A stretch of 64,000 nt of DNA from Actinomycetota bacterium (GTDB taxonomy: Bacteria > Actinomycetota > Actinomycetes > Mycobacteriales > HKI-0501): the NCBI GenBank assembly GCA_030840805.1, contig JAVEDU010000055.1, positions 1 through 64,000 on the forward strand, in the 5' to 3' direction. The translations under genes were made by a program, and so were the position numbers. The notes below the pieces were generated by a model. The model did not search any database and was not told the DNA's origin. It was given only the letters and a program-made list of their open reading frames with translations. Positions 18,350-27,455 of this stretch are shown piece by piece (positions within the stretch are counted from its first letter, which is position 1; every line of letters starts with the position of its first letter).

Positions 18350-18545
18350 CCCCGCCGATGCCGGGGATGTACCGAATATGCGGGCGCGGGCGGAGTGTCC
18401 GTTCTAGATCCGCAGGGCAATGGGCACTTTGCCACGGAATGAGAAGTCCGCCCCCTTCCCTCCGAGCCGCGGCAGAGGCTATAACCGCTCCACGACGCTG
18501 CCCGGGCAGCCGATCCGGCTCCCGGCCCAGGCGAGGAGGAGCCCC

Positions 18546-20141
18546 GTGTCCGACCCGGCCCGCACGCCCCAGACCGACGAGCAGCGACTCGCCGAGCTCG
18601 GCTACGCCCAGGACCTCGACCGGACCTGGTCGGCGTTCTCCAACTTCGCGATCTCGTTCTCGATCATCTCGATCCTCGCGGGCTGCTTCACGACCTTCTA
18701 TCAGGCGTGGAACAACGGCGGCCCGGTCGCGATCTCCTGGGGCTGGCCGATCATCTCGGCGTTCATCCTGGTGATCGGGTTCTGCCTCGCCGAGCTCCTG
18801 TCCGCATTCCCGACCTCGGGCGGCATCTACTGGTGGGCGGCCCGGCTCGGGGGACCCCGCGCCGGCTTCTACACGGGGTGGCTCAACCTCATCGGACTCC
18901 TCGGGGTGACCGCGTCGGTGATGTACGGCTGCGCCACCTTCGCCTCCGTCACCCTCGGCCTCTTCTTCCCCGGCCAGTGGGCGGGCACGCTGCACCAGGT
19001 GTTCTGGCTGTTCTGCGTCCTCATGGTCGCGGTGACGCTGCTGAACATCTTCAGCTCGTCCGCGCTCGCGATGATCAACAACATCTCGGCGTACTGGCAC
19101 GTCTTCGGCGCCGCGATCGTCGTGGCGATCCTGGTCCTCACCCCGGCGCGGCACCAGACGCTGGACTTCGTCTTCACGCACACCGTCAACAACTCGGGCT
19201 ACTCCGGCGGGCTGTTCTGGTTCCTGGTCCTGCCGCTGGGCTTCCTGCTCACCCAGTACACGATCACCGGGTACGACGCCTCCGCCCACCTGTCCGAGGA
19301 GACCCAGGGCGCGGCCACCACGGCCGCTCGCGGGCTCTGGCAGTCGATCTTCTACTCGGCGGTCGGCGGGTACGTGCTGCTGCTCGCCTTCGTGTTCGCG
19401 GCCACCGACACCGACGTGATCAACTCCGCCGACCCGGCGGTGAACCCGTACGGCATGGGGTCCATCTTCGCGGTCTTCGCCACCTCGCTCGGCGTGGCGA
19501 CCTTCAAGGCCGTGCTGGTCATCTCGACGGTCGGCCAGTTCTTCTGCGCGATCGCCTGCATGACGAGCTGCTCGCGGATGCTGTACGCGTTCAGCCGCGA
19601 CGGCGCCGTGCCGGGCTCGCGGCTGTGGACCCGGCTGAACGCCAAGCGCGTGCCGGTGCACGCCGTGCTGCTGTCCGCCGCGGTGGCCGTGCTGATCACG
19701 GTGCCGGCGTACAAGGAGTTCGACGTCGGCGGGTACGCCGTGCCGGTGGCCTTCCTCGCCGTCGTGTCGGTGGGCGTGCTCGGGCTGTACCTGGCGTTCA
19801 CCATCCCGATCTACCTGCGGTGGAAGGCCGGTGACGCCTTCCAGACCGGACCGTGGAACCTCGGCCGGAAGTACCGGTGGATGGCGCCGCTCGCCCTCGC
19901 CGAGATCGCCGTCGTGTCGGTGTACTTCGTCCTGCCGTTCACACCCGGCGCGATCCCGTGGCACCCGGACTTCTCCTGGACGCTGGTGAACTACGCGCCG
20001 ATCGTCACGGGCGGGGCGCTCCTCGCGATCACGATCTGGTGGCAGGTGTCGGCGCGGCACTGGTTCACCGGACCGCGGCGGACCGTGGACGACCCCGTGC
20101 TCGGCACGACGACGACAGAGCCGGTGAAGGACCCCGCCTGA
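18546..20141 (+). CDS. APC-superfamily amino acid permease
   Basis: 531 residues, about 12 membrane spans. The start region [20 protein letters not shown] and the span [18 protein letters not shown] are typical of the GABA/amino-acid permease branch of the APC superfamily; [16 protein letters not shown] and the loop [22 protein letters not shown] are conserved family motifs. It likely imports a gamma-amino or aromatic amino acid by proton symport in the plasma membrane. The GTG at 18546 has GAGGAGGAG just upstream, which decides the start over longer frames. Palindromic repeat copy 2 follows the stop by 38 bases. Confidence 0.88.
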   Translation: MSDPARTPQTDEQRLAELGYAQDLDRTWSAFSNFAISFSIISILAGCFTTFYQAWNNGGPVAISWGWPIISAFILVIGFCLAELLSAFPTSGGIYWWAARLGGPRAGFYTGWLNLIGLLGVTASVMYGCATFASVTLGLFFPGQWAGTLHQVFWLFCVLMVAVTLLNIFSSSALAMINNISAYWHVFGAAIVVAILVLTPARHQTLDFVFTHTVNNSGYSGGLFWFLVLPLGFLLTQYTITGYDASAHLSEETQGAATTAARGLWQSIFYSAVGGYVLLLAFVFAATDTDVINSADPAVNPYGMGSIFAVFATSLGVATFKAVLVISTVGQFFCAIACMTSCSRMLYAFSRDGAVPGSRLWTRLNAKRVPVHAVLLSAAVAVLITVPAYKEFDVGGYAVPVAFLAVVSVGVLGLYLAFTIPIYLRWKAGDAFQTGPWNLGRKYRWMAPLALAEIAVVSVYFVLPFTPGAIPWHPDFSWTLVNYAPIVTGGALLAITIWWQVSARHWFTGPRRTVDDPVLGTTTTEPVKDPA

Positions 20142-20179
20142 CCGGTGCGGCAGACAGGCCTCCCCCCTCCCCCCCCGGA

Positions 20180-20238
20180 TTGATCATGGACTTTGCGACA
20201 CGACACGCCGGCGTGTCCGTTGCAAAGTCCATGATCAA
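20180..20238. repeat. 59-bp palindromic repeat, copy 2 (core GACACGCCGGCGTGTC)
   Basis: Nearly perfect inverted repeat between the permease and nuoD genes (both plus strand). Core at 20202-20217; outer arms TTGATCATGGACTTTGC and GCAAAGTCCATGATCAA are exact complements, with a one-base bulge and a two-base mismatch next to the core. The arms of this copy differ from copies 1 and 3 at paired positions (GGAC/GTCC against GGGC/GCCC), so the pairing is preserved although the bases change. Confidence 0.87.
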
Positions 20239-20319
20239 CGCGCCCGGACACCGCGCTCCCCGTCCACGCCCCCCACCCGGCAGGGGCGCCCCACCGCACC
20301 GGCGTGGCACGATGCGCAG

Positions 20320-21498
20320 GTGACGCGAGAGCTGACAGTCGGGATCGGGTCGGGCGCCGAGCAGGTTGCGGCGGACGACACGCTCGCCACCACGGACATG
20401 GTGCTCAACATCGGTCCCCAGCACCCCTCCACCCACGGCGTGCTGCGCCTGCGCCTCGTGGTGGACGGCGAACGGGTCGTGAGCGCGGAACCGATCATCG
20501 GCTACATGCACCGGGGCGCCGAGAAGCTGTTCGAGGTGCGGGACTACCGGCAGATCATCATGCTGGCGAACCGGCACGACTGGCTGTCCTCGTTCGCCAA
20601 CGAGCTCGGCGTGGTGCTCGCCGTCGAGCGGTTGATGGGGCTCGAGGTGCCCGAGCGCGCCGTCTGGCTGCGCACGCTGCTGGCCGAGCTCACCCGGGTG
20701 CTCAACCACCTGATGTTCCTGGGGTCCTACCCGCTGGAGATCGGGGCCATCACGCCGGTCTTCTACTCGTTCCGCGAGCGCGAGACCCTCCAGGCCGTCA
20801 TGGAGGAGGCCACCGGCGGGCGGCTGCACTACATGTTCAACCGCGTCGGCGGCCTCAAGGAGGATGTGCCCGCGGGCTGGCGGGACCGCGTCCGGCAGGC
20901 CATCGCCGAGGTCCGCCGCCGGATGCCGGACATCGACGGGCTCATCCGCCGCAACGAGATCTTCCTCGCCCGGACGGTCGGGGTCGGGCACCTGTCCGCG
21001 GAGGCCGCCGCGGCGTACGGCGCCAGCGGGCCGGTCGCCCGCGCGTCCGGGCTGGACCTGGACCTGCGGCGCGACGACCCGTACCTGGCATACCGGGAGC
21101 TCGGGTTCGGCTCCGAGCGGTTCCCGGTGGTCACCCGGACGGCCGGCGACTGCCACTCCCGGTTCGAATGCCTGCTCGACCAGCTGTACGTGTCGCTGGA
21201 TCTCGCCGACGCCTGCCTCGACGAGCTCGCCACGCAGACCGGGCCGGTGAACGTCCGGCTGCCCAAGGTCGTGAAGGCGCCGGAGGGCCACACCTATGCG
21301 TGGACCGAGAACCCGCTCGGCGTCAACGGGTACTACCTGGTGTCCCGCGGCGAGAAGACGCCGTGGCGGCTGAAGCTCCGCACCGCGTCCTACTCGAACG
21401 TGCAGGCACTGTCGACCGTGCTGCCGGGGATCCTGCTGCCGGACCTCGTGGCCGTGCTGGGCTCGATGTTCTTCGTCGTCGGAGACGTCGACAAGTAG
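20320..21498 (+). CDS. stand-alone NADH-quinone oxidoreductase subunit D paralogue
   Basis: 392 residues, homologous over its whole length to NuoD/Nqo4 (49 kDa subunit of complex I), ending in the family-typical GDVDK. No other nuo gene is present. The quinone-site loop GPQHPSTHG (32-40) is kept, with His39 at the place of Thermus Nqo4 His38, but the position of Nqo4 Tyr87 is Trp88 (HDWLSS instead of MDYLHS in a gapless alignment done from memory). The catalytic role may therefore differ. Start GTG 20320 gives MTRELTV; there is no strong ribosome site. A paralogue operating in a modified complex, or a non-redox role, are both open. Confidence 0.85.
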   Translation: MTRELTVGIGSGAEQVAADDTLATTDMVLNIGPQHPSTHGVLRLRLVVDGERVVSAEPIIGYMHRGAEKLFEVRDYRQIIMLANRHDWLSSFANELGVVLAVERLMGLEVPERAVWLRTLLAELTRVLNHLMFLGSYPLEIGAITPVFYSFRERETLQAVMEEATGGRLHYMFNRVGGLKEDVPAGWRDRVRQAIAEVRRRMPDIDGLIRRNEIFLARTVGVGHLSAEAAAAYGASGPVARASGLDLDLRRDDPYLAYRELGFGSERFPVVTRTAGDCHSRFECLLDQLYVSLDLADACLDELATQTGPVNVRLPKVVKAPEGHTYAWTENPLGVNGYYLVSRGEKTPWRLKLRTASYSNVQALSTVLPGILLPDLVAVLGSMFFVVGDVDK

Positions 21499-21532
21499 TC
21501 GGCGGCCGGGGGCACCCGACGGAGCGACACGG

Positions 21533-21555
21533 CGCGGGAGGCCCGGCGTCCCGCG
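21533..21555. terminator. stem-loop after nuoD
   Basis: CGCGGGA (21533-21539) and TCCCGCG (21549-21555) with a 9-base loop, 35 bases after the nuoD stop in the convergent gap to the DUF6779 gene. No T-tract. Probably ends the nuoD transcript. Confidence 0.45.
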
Positions 21556-21627
21556 CAACCCGCCCGCGTCGCGTCCCGCCGGGGCGGGCGACGGCCCCGG
21601 GCCGCATCCGGACGGCGAGGTCAGCCC

Positions 21628-21643
21628 GCGAGGGGAGCCTCGC
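21628..21643. terminator. stem-loop after the DUF6779 gene
   Basis: GCGAGG (21628-21633) and CCTCGC (21638-21643) close the tetraloop GGAG, 8 bases beyond the stop of the minus-strand DUF6779 gene. Short stem without T-tract; position is the main support. Confidence 0.4.
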
Positions 21644-21651
21644 CCGGTCGG

Positions 21652-23574
21652 TCAGCGCCCGCCGCCCCAGCCCTGACCCTGGCCTCCCCAGCGCTGCTGG
21701 TCGGCGTCCCAGCCGCCCGGCTCGGGCTGGCGGCCACCCCAGCCGTTCGGCTCGGCCGGCAGGTCGACGTACAGCCGCCGCTCGGACCCCGGGTCCTCGC
21801 CTCCCTCGGCAGCGCCGGCGGAGTGCCGCCCCGCGCGCCGGGAGTGCCGGCCGTCGGACTCGGGCTCGGGCAGGTGGTCGATGCTCGGCAGCTCGTACTC
21901 GGCGGGGGCGCGCGCCCCGGTGAAGGACCACGAACCCGTCGAGTCGCTGATTCCGCGGTCCGGCCCCAGCCGGTCCAGCATCGACCAGTCCGGGGACCGC
22001 AGCGGGGACGCCTGCCGCTCGGGCGGAGGCGACGACGGCCGGGCGGGCTCGTCCCAGGCGGGCGCCGACCACGGCCCGGGCTCCCAGGGCGGTGCCATCG
22101 AGGCCGGCGGCGCCTCCCGGGCGGGCGGGGGCGGCGGCAGCGCGGGCAGCGCGGGCGGTTCCGGCAGCGCCGGGAGGCCCGCCTGCTGCGGCGACCAGCT
22201 CCGGTCGGCGTCCCAGCTCGGCGGGTTCCAGGGCCGGCGGATCGGGTCCGAGGCGGCGAGCCCGGAGTCCCACGAGGGCGCGTTCCAGCCGTTCACGGGT
22301 CCCACCGCCGCGGCGGGGGCGCTGTGCTGAATGCCGTTCGAGCGGGAGTGGTCCGGCTCGGAGCGGCCCGTTCCGTTGCGGCCCGACTCCTCGCGCGGCC
22401 AACGGCGGCGCTCGACCTGGCCACGCGAGGCCTCGCCGTACACGAAATCCGACCGCGGGTACTCCGACCGCGCCGCCTGGGCCCGCTGGGCCTCCGCGCG
22501 CTGAGCTTCCACCCGCTGGGCCTCCAGCCGCTGGGCCTCGGCGCGCTGGGCCGCCTGTCGCTGGGCCTCCGCGCGCTGAGCTTCCACCCGCTGGGCCTCC
22601 ACCCGCTGGGCTTCGGCGCGCTGGGCCTCCGCCCGCTGCTGGGCCTCCGCCCGCTGGACCTCGCGCTGGGCCTCCGCCCGCTGGAGCTCGCGCTGGGCCT
22701 CGACACGCTGCTGCGCCTCTGCCCGCTGCGCCTCGCGCTGAGCCTCCGCGCGCTGGGCGTCGGCTCCCGGGAACTCGGCGCGCTGACCGTCACCGTGGGC
22801 CTCGCCCCGCGTCGGCTCGGCCCGCCGGGACTCGCCCCGCATCGCCTCCCCCCGCATCGGCTCGGCCCGCATCGCCTCGGCCCGAATGGGTTCGACCCGC
22901 GCCCGCGCCCGCGGCTCCGGACGCACCACGGCCCGCACCGGTTCTGACCGGACCGGCTCGGCTCGGCCGGCGGACGGCACGGCCGCGGATGCGTCGGCCC
23001 GGCCCGCGACCCGCGCGGACGTCCGCGACGGCTCCGGCCGCGAACCGTCGGCCCGGCGCGACTCCACCCGGAGAGACTCCGCGCGTACCGGCTCCGGACG
23101 CCGGGGATCGGCCGACTCGCTGCCGATCTCCCGGGTGTACCGCACCGAACCGGCCTCGAGCTCGTTGCCGCCGATGACCCGCTCGGCGTGGACGGACACC
23201 GTCTCGGTGCGCCGGACGACGTCGTGCCGCGCCGCCTCCAGCTCACCGCGCACGGACTCCAGCTCCCGCCGCAGCCGCACCTCCACGCCGCGGCGGATCG
23301 CCTGGACCTCCTCTCGGACCTGGTCGACCTCCCGGCGCAGGGTGTCGGCCATCTCCTCGCGGACCTCGGCGGGGTCCTCGCGGAACACGACCGAGAGTCC
23401 GATCGAAACGACGCCGAGGACGGCGAGGACGGCAGCGGCGCGCAGCAGGCCCGTGCCCTGTCCGACCACCAGCAACAGCGCGGCGACGGGCGCCACCGCT
23501 ACTCCGGCCCAGAACAACAACGCCGTCTGCCGCCGACTCCCCCGCCCTCTGCTGGACGACTTGGCGGCTGACAT
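21652..23574 (-). CDS. DUF6779-like membrane protein with long coiled-coil repeat region
   Basis: 640 residues. Two N-terminal membrane spans (about 18-37 and 43-64), a charged coiled coil (about 67-122, EEMADTLRREVDQVREEV and on), a conserved block ETVSVHAERVIGGNELE (124-140), then a Ser/Arg/Glu-rich linker, a run of about 19 five-residue repeats of the form R-A/V-E-A-Q (about 272-367), and a Pro/Ala-rich tail. It occupies the position of M. tuberculosis Rv3604c. Start ATG at 23572-23574; longer frames upstream lack support. I associate the N-terminal part with DUF6779 from memory. Function unknown; a cytoplasmic scaffold tethered to the membrane is one possibility. Confidence 0.7.
   Translation of the reverse strand: MSAAKSSSRGRGSRRQTALLFWAGVAVAPVAALLLVVGQGTGLLRAAAVLAVLGVVSIGLSVVFREDPAEVREEMADTLRREVDQVREEVQAIRRGVEVRLRRELESVRGELEAARHDVVRRTETVSVHAERVIGGNELEAGSVRYTREIGSESADPRRPEPVRAESLRVESRRADGSRPEPSRTSARVAGRADASAAVPSAGRAEPVRSEPVRAVVRPEPRARARVEPIRAEAMRAEPMRGEAMRGESRRAEPTRGEAHGDGQRAEFPGADAQRAEAQREAQRAEAQQRVEAQRELQRAEAQREVQRAEAQQRAEAQRAEAQRVEAQRVEAQRAEAQRQAAQRAEAQRLEAQRVEAQRAEAQRAQAARSEYPRSDFVYGEASRGQVERRRWPREESGRNGTGRSEPDHSRSNGIQHSAPAAAVGPVNGWNAPSWDSGLAASDPIRRPWNPPSWDADRSWSPQQAGLPALPEPPALPALPPPPPAREAPPASMAPPWEPGPWSAPAWDEPARPSSPPPERQASPLRSPDWSMLDRLGPDRGISDSTGSWSFTGARAPAEYELPSIDHLPEPESDGRHSRRAGRHSAGAAEGGEDPGSERRLYVDLPAEPNGWGGRQPEPGGWDADQQRWGGQGQGWGGGR
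22472..22758. repeat. degenerate 15-bp tandem repeats inside the DUF6779 gene
   Basis: About 19 units around the plus-strand consensus CGCTGGGCCTCCGCG, coding for R-A/V-E-A-Q pentads, some shortened to Q-R or Q-Q-R steps. Units at 22540-22640 are the most alike. The repeat gives an alpha-helical, strongly charged segment and is a likely site of slippage and length change between strains. It is a coding repeat, not a CRISPR array: the units abut without spacers. Confidence 0.8.
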
Positions 23575-23749
23575 GCGGGACAGGCTAACCCTCAAAGGCG
23601 AGGACTTCGACCTCCTCGCGACGTCGAGCTCAGAGAACCTGAGATCATTGCTTACAAAGGGTAAAAGCGAAATACACGCAACGTCATGTCGACTACCGGC
23701 TGTCCTCATTCGACACCGCCCCGACACCGCGAGCCCCGCCGGCAGCACA

Positions 23750-23780
23750 CCGGCGGACAACCCAGAGGGTTGCCCGCCGG
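23750..23780. terminator. strong stem-loop downstream of the osmoprotectant-binding protein gene
   Basis: Arms CCGGCGGACAACCC and GGGTTGCCCGCCGG pair over 14 positions with one mismatch around the triloop AGA. It begins 44 bases after the stop of the minus-strand binding-protein gene and ends the four-gene transporter unit. The bases from here to 23574 contain an AT-richer patch (about 23645-23680) that is probably the promoter region of the DUF6779 gene. Confidence 0.65.
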
Positions 23781-23823
23781 CGAGTCGGGGACGGGACGGG
23801 CGACCGCACGGCCGCCCGTCGGA

Positions 23824-24732
23824 TCAGCTACCGATGCCCGTGGACGACAGCCACTCCTCGGCCAGCGCCGAGGCGTCCACCTTGTCGACAACCAGCCGCT
23901 TGACGAGGGTCGCCAGCGTCTCGGTGTCCAACTTGGACGAGACGTCGTCGAGAGCCTTCCGGCCGGCGGAGTCCACTCCGGACTTGTAGACCAGCGGCGT
24001 CACGTTCTGCGCCCCGAACAGGTTCTTCGGGTCCTCCAGCGCGACGAAGCCGTTCGCCTTGATGGCGGGGTCCGTGCTGAACAGGTTCGCCGCCTGGATG
24101 TCGCCCTTCTTCAACGCGGCGACCGTGATCGGTCCGGCCGTGTCGAGGCTCTTGAAGGACTTGAAGTTCAGGCCGTACTCGGACTTGAGCCCGACGACGC
24201 CGTGCTTGCGGGTCTCGAACTCGGACGGACCGCCCAGCACGAGGTTCTTGGCGACGGGGCCGAGGTCCTCCAGCGTCTTCAGCCGGTACCTGTCGGCCGT
24301 GGCCTTGGTGACCGTCACGGCGTCCTTGTCCTCGGCCTTCGAGGAGGACAGCAGCTCGAGGCTCGACGGGAGCACCTTCGCGACCGCCGCGTTCACCGCC
24401 TCGGTGTCCTCCGCGGTGGAGTTCTTGTCGAGGTAGGCCAGCAGCGCACCGTTGTACTCGGGCAGGACGGTGAGGCCACCCTTCTTGATCTGGTTGAAGA
24501 TCACCTCACGGCTGCCGATGTTGAACTTGCGCTCGACCTTGGCGCCGCTGCCCTCGAGGGCCTGGGCGTAGATCTCACCGAGCAGGACGTTCTCGGGGAA
24601 GTTCGCCGAACCGACGACGACGGTCCCCTTCTTGGGGCCAGACCCTCCCAGTGGGTCGCCGGACCCACCCCCACAGGCGGCGAGTGTTCCCACCACCGCC
24701 AGCAGGGCGATCGCGTGACGCATCCGGATCAT
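23824..24732 (-). CDS. glycine betaine/osmoprotectant ABC transporter substrate-binding lipoprotein
   Basis: 302 residues. Signal peptide with lipobox LAAC, lipidated Cys20, so anchored on the outer face of the membrane. The mature protein is an OpuAC-type binding protein: GSANFPENVLLGEIYAQAL, then EYNGALLAYL and a hinge region typical of quaternary-amine binders (OpuCC/ProX/OsmF). ATG at 24730-24732 chosen because AGAGGAA precedes it; longer frames would bury the signal peptide. Last gene of the unit ATPase-permease-permease-binding protein, 75 bases after the permease stop. Confidence 0.92.
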   Translation of the reverse strand: MIRMRHAIALLAVVGTLAACGGGSGDPLGGSGPKKGTVVVGSANFPENVLLGEIYAQALEGSGAKVERKFNIGSREVIFNQIKKGGLTVLPEYNGALLAYLDKNSTAEDTEAVNAAVAKVLPSSLELLSSSKAEDKDAVTVTKATADRYRLKTLEDLGPVAKNLVLGGPSEFETRKHGVVGLKSEYGLNFKSFKSLDTAGPITVAALKKGDIQAANLFSTDPAIKANGFVALEDPKNLFGAQNVTPLVYKSGVDSAGRKALDDVSSKLDTETLATLVKRLVVDKVDASALAEEWLSSTGIGS

Positions 24733-24807
24733 GCTGTTCCTCTCGGGAAAGTAGTCCGACCCCACTGTCGGGATCGGACATATAACAGTCGGCATTGGAC
24801 GGTGGGC

Positions 24808-25479
24808 TCAGGTGGAGCGGCGTCGCACCCCTGGCGAGACGAGCGTGATCATCAGCAACGTGAAGAGCCCCTCGGCGGCGATCGCGAGCGCGGCGACGAG
24901 AACCGCACCCCCGGCGACCTGGTCGTACTCGCTGCGCGCGAGACCGTCGAACACGAAGCGGCCGAGACCACCCAGGCTCACGAGCGCGGCGATGGTGGCG
25001 GTCGAGATCGTCTGTACCGCGGCGGTGCGCAGACCGAGCAGGATCGCGGGCAGGGCGACCGGAACCTCGGCGCGCAGCAGGATCTGCGGTCCGCGCATTC
25101 CCATGCCCTTCGCCGCGGCGGGGACGGTCGGATCCACGGACCGCACGCCCTCGTACGTGTTCACCAGGATCGGCGGAACGGCCAGCGCCACGAGCGCGAG
25201 GAGCACGGGCGTGAAGCCGATGCCCACCAGGGCGACGGCCAGGATCAGCACGCCGACCGTCGGGAGGGCCCGTGCCGCGTTGGAGAGGTTGACCACGAGG
25301 AACGCGAGGCGGCCGGTGTGGCCGATCCACAGCCCCAGCGGCAGCGCGATCACGGCGGCGAGCGCGAGGGCCACGACGGAGTAGGTCAGGTGCTCCAGCA
25401 TCCGCTGCGGGATGCCGCCGGCACCGGACCAGTTGTCGGCGCTGGTCAGCCAGTCGAAGATGCCGCTCAGGATGTTCAC
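24808..25479 (-). CDS. osmoprotectant ABC transporter permease (second)
   Basis: 223 residues, six membrane spans, with the inner-loop EAA region in the form GMRGPQILLRAEVPVALPAILLG that contacts the ATPase. Family: OpuCB/OpuCD permeases. GTG start at 25477-25479 overlaps the previous permease stop as GTGA, so the two are translationally coupled and probably make a heterodimeric channel. Confidence 0.9.
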   Translation of the reverse strand: MNILSGIFDWLTSADNWSGAGGIPQRMLEHLTYSVVALALAAVIALPLGLWIGHTGRLAFLVVNLSNAARALPTVGVLILAVALVGIGFTPVLLALVALAVPPILVNTYEGVRSVDPTVPAAAKGMGMRGPQILLRAEVPVALPAILLGLRTAAVQTISTATIAALVSLGGLGRFVFDGLARSEYDQVAGGAVLVAALAIAAEGLFTLLMITLVSPGVRRRST

Positions 25480-26123
25480 CGGCCGGCACCTCTCGGCGCC
25501 CATGGGGTGAGCAGTCGCTGGATCCCCACGATGATCGTGTCGGCCGCCACCGCGAGCGCCACGGTGAGGACCACCCCGGTCAGGATCGCGGTGAGGAAGA
25601 AGTTCAGCTGGATGCCGTAGGTGGTGAACAGCTGCCCCAGCCCGCCGAACCCGAGCAGCGCGCCGATGCTCACCATGCTGATGTTCGACACGGTGGCCAC
25701 CCGGGTGCCCGCCATGATCAGCGGCACGGCGATCGGCAGCTCGACCTGGACCAGCCGGCGGAGCGGCCCGAAGCCCATCCCCACCGCGGCATCCCGCACG
25801 GCGTCGGGGACCGAGCGCATGCCGTCCACGACGTTCCGCACCAGCACCGAGAGCGTGTAGAGCGCGAGCGGGATCACCACGGTCGTCGTGTGCAGGCCGG
25901 TCACGCCCAGCAGGAAGACGAACAGCGCCAGCGACGGCACCGCGTACAGCACGCTGGTGAGCAGCAGCACCGGGCCGTACAGGGCCGGGTACCGGGAACA
26001 CACGATGCCGAGGGGCAGCGAGACGGCGAGCCCGATCACCACGGGCAGGACCGACAGGAACACGTGTTCACCGAGGAGCTGGCCGATCAGCGGGAGGTGA
26101 CCGGTGACCCACTCCCAGTTCAC
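25476..26123 (-). CDS. osmoprotectant ABC transporter permease (first)
   Basis: 215 residues, six membrane spans, EAA loop GMGFGPLRRLVQVELPIAVPLIMAG, and the preceding NVVDGMRSVPDAVRDAA segment, standard for OpuC-type permeases. GTG at 26121-26123 overlaps the ATPase stop by 4 bases. Paralogous to the following permease gene. Confidence 0.9.
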   Translation of the reverse strand: MNWEWVTGHLPLIGQLLGEHVFLSVLPVVIGLAVSLPLGIVCSRYPALYGPVLLLTSVLYAVPSLALFVFLLGVTGLHTTTVVIPLALYTLSVLVRNVVDGMRSVPDAVRDAAVGMGFGPLRRLVQVELPIAVPLIMAGTRVATVSNISMVSIGALLGFGGLGQLFTTYGIQLNFFLTAILTGVVLTVALAVAADTIIVGIQRLLTPWAPRGAGR

Positions 26124-27235
26124 GAGGCCGCCTCGACGCGCTGGCTCCGGGCCACCTCGTCGGTCACCGCCCGCAGGATGTCCGCGTGGGCGGCGGTACC
26201 GAGCACCCGCCCGTCGTCGTCCACCGCCACCGCACGACCGGCCGGTGACAGCAGCGCGCTGTCGAGCGCGACCCGGAGCGAGTCCGCCGCCGGGTTGAAC
26301 GTGCGCTCCACCGGACGGGCGGCCGCCGCGGCCGGCACCCCGGAGGTCGGCACCCACCCGACGGCGTGCCGGTCGGCGCCCACCAGCAGGGCCCAGTCGC
26401 GACCGGCGTCGCCGAGCGCCTCCAGCAGGCCCGGTGCCACCGTGCTGTCCACCACGTCGGACTCGTCCAGCCCGACCCGGTCGCTCGCCAGGAATGTCAG
26501 CCGCCGGATGCCGCGGTCGCCGCCCAGGAAGTCCGCGACGAACTCGTTCGCGGGCGCGGCGAGCAGGCGTTCGGGGGTGTCCACCTGGACCAGGTGGCCG
26601 CCGGTGGCGAACACGGCGATCTGGTCGCCGAGCTTCACGGCCTCGTCGACGTCGTGCGTCACGAAGACGATCGTCTTGCCGATGTCGTCCTGCAGCCGCA
26701 GGAACTCCCGCTGCAGGTCCCCCCGCACCACCGGGTCGACCGCACTGAACGGCTCGTCCATCAGCATGATCGGCGGGTCGGCGGCGAGCGCCCTGGCCAC
26801 CCCGACGCGCTGCTGCTGTCCCCCGGAGAGCTGGTACGGGTACCGCTTGCCGAGCTCCGGGACGAGCCCGACGCGCTCCAGCTGCTCGGCCGCGCTGCGC
26901 CGGGCCTCCTTGCGGGAGACGCCGAGGAGCATCGGCACCGTGGCGACGTTGTCGAGCACGGTGCGGTGCGGGAACAGGCCGGCCTGCTGGATGACATAGC
27001 CCATGTCGCGGCGGAGTACGGAGGCATCCCGTTCCCGCACGTCGTTGCCGTCCACGAGGATCCGCCCCTCGGTGGGTTCGAGGAGCCGGTTGATCATCCG
27101 GAGCGACGTGGTCTTGCCGCAGCCGGAGGGTCCGACGAACACCGTGATCTGGCCGGTCGGACAGACCAGGTCGAGGTCCTCGACCGCCACGGTCCCGTCC
27201 GGGTACCGCTTCGTCACGTGCTCGAAGGTGATCAT
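26120..27235 (-). CDS. osmoprotectant ABC transporter ATP-binding protein with C-terminal regulatory domain
   Basis: 371 residues. Walker A GPSGCGKT (35-42), signature LSGGQQQR (136-143), Walker B IMLMDEP (156-162), H-loop FVTHD. Residues after about 245 form an additional domain resembling the CBS pair that senses ionic strength in OpuA/OpuC ATPases, though the match is loose. ATG at 27233-27235 starts the protein at MITFEHVTKRYP; the 220-base gap upstream, shared with a divergent amidohydrolase gene, should hold the promoter. First gene of the transporter operon. Confidence 0.92.
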   Translation of the reverse strand: MITFEHVTKRYPDGTVAVEDLDLVCPTGQITVFVGPSGCGKTTSLRMINRLLEPTEGRILVDGNDVRERDASVLRRDMGYVIQQAGLFPHRTVLDNVATVPMLLGVSRKEARRSAAEQLERVGLVPELGKRYPYQLSGGQQQRVGVARALAADPPIMLMDEPFSAVDPVVRGDLQREFLRLQDDIGKTIVFVTHDVDEAVKLGDQIAVFATGGHLVQVDTPERLLAAPANEFVADFLGGDRGIRRLTFLASDRVGLDESDVVDSTVAPGLLEALGDAGRDWALLVGADRHAVGWVPTSGVPAAAAARPVERTFNPAADSLRVALDSALLSPAGRAVAVDDDGRVLGTAAHADILRAVTDEVARSQRVEAAS

Positions 27236-27455
27236 CGCGGGCCACACCCCTCGGTCTCCACCGGGACGTGTTTCGTCCGCAGCACGTACGACAACGCCCC
27301 GTACGACCGCTGCCGGAGGGGCTTCGGCAGCGCGGTCGTCGCACGCCAGCGTCGTGTCGCCATCCGCCCACCGTATCCCGGCCTCGGAAGAACAGTCGGA
27401 GCAGCCGAGAGATGATCTCCCCTGCGGAGGTTTCGCGCACCCCCTGGGAGGGAAG

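Noticed and set aside
22472-22758. CRISPR-like repeated DNA
   Set aside because: Units are 15 bp, abut without spacers, stay in frame and code for a helical pentad repeat.
27381-27455. Structured RNA leader of the amidohydrolase gene
   Set aside because: A 5-base stem (GAGA/TCTC) is all that pairs convincingly; no known riboswitch consensus was seen.
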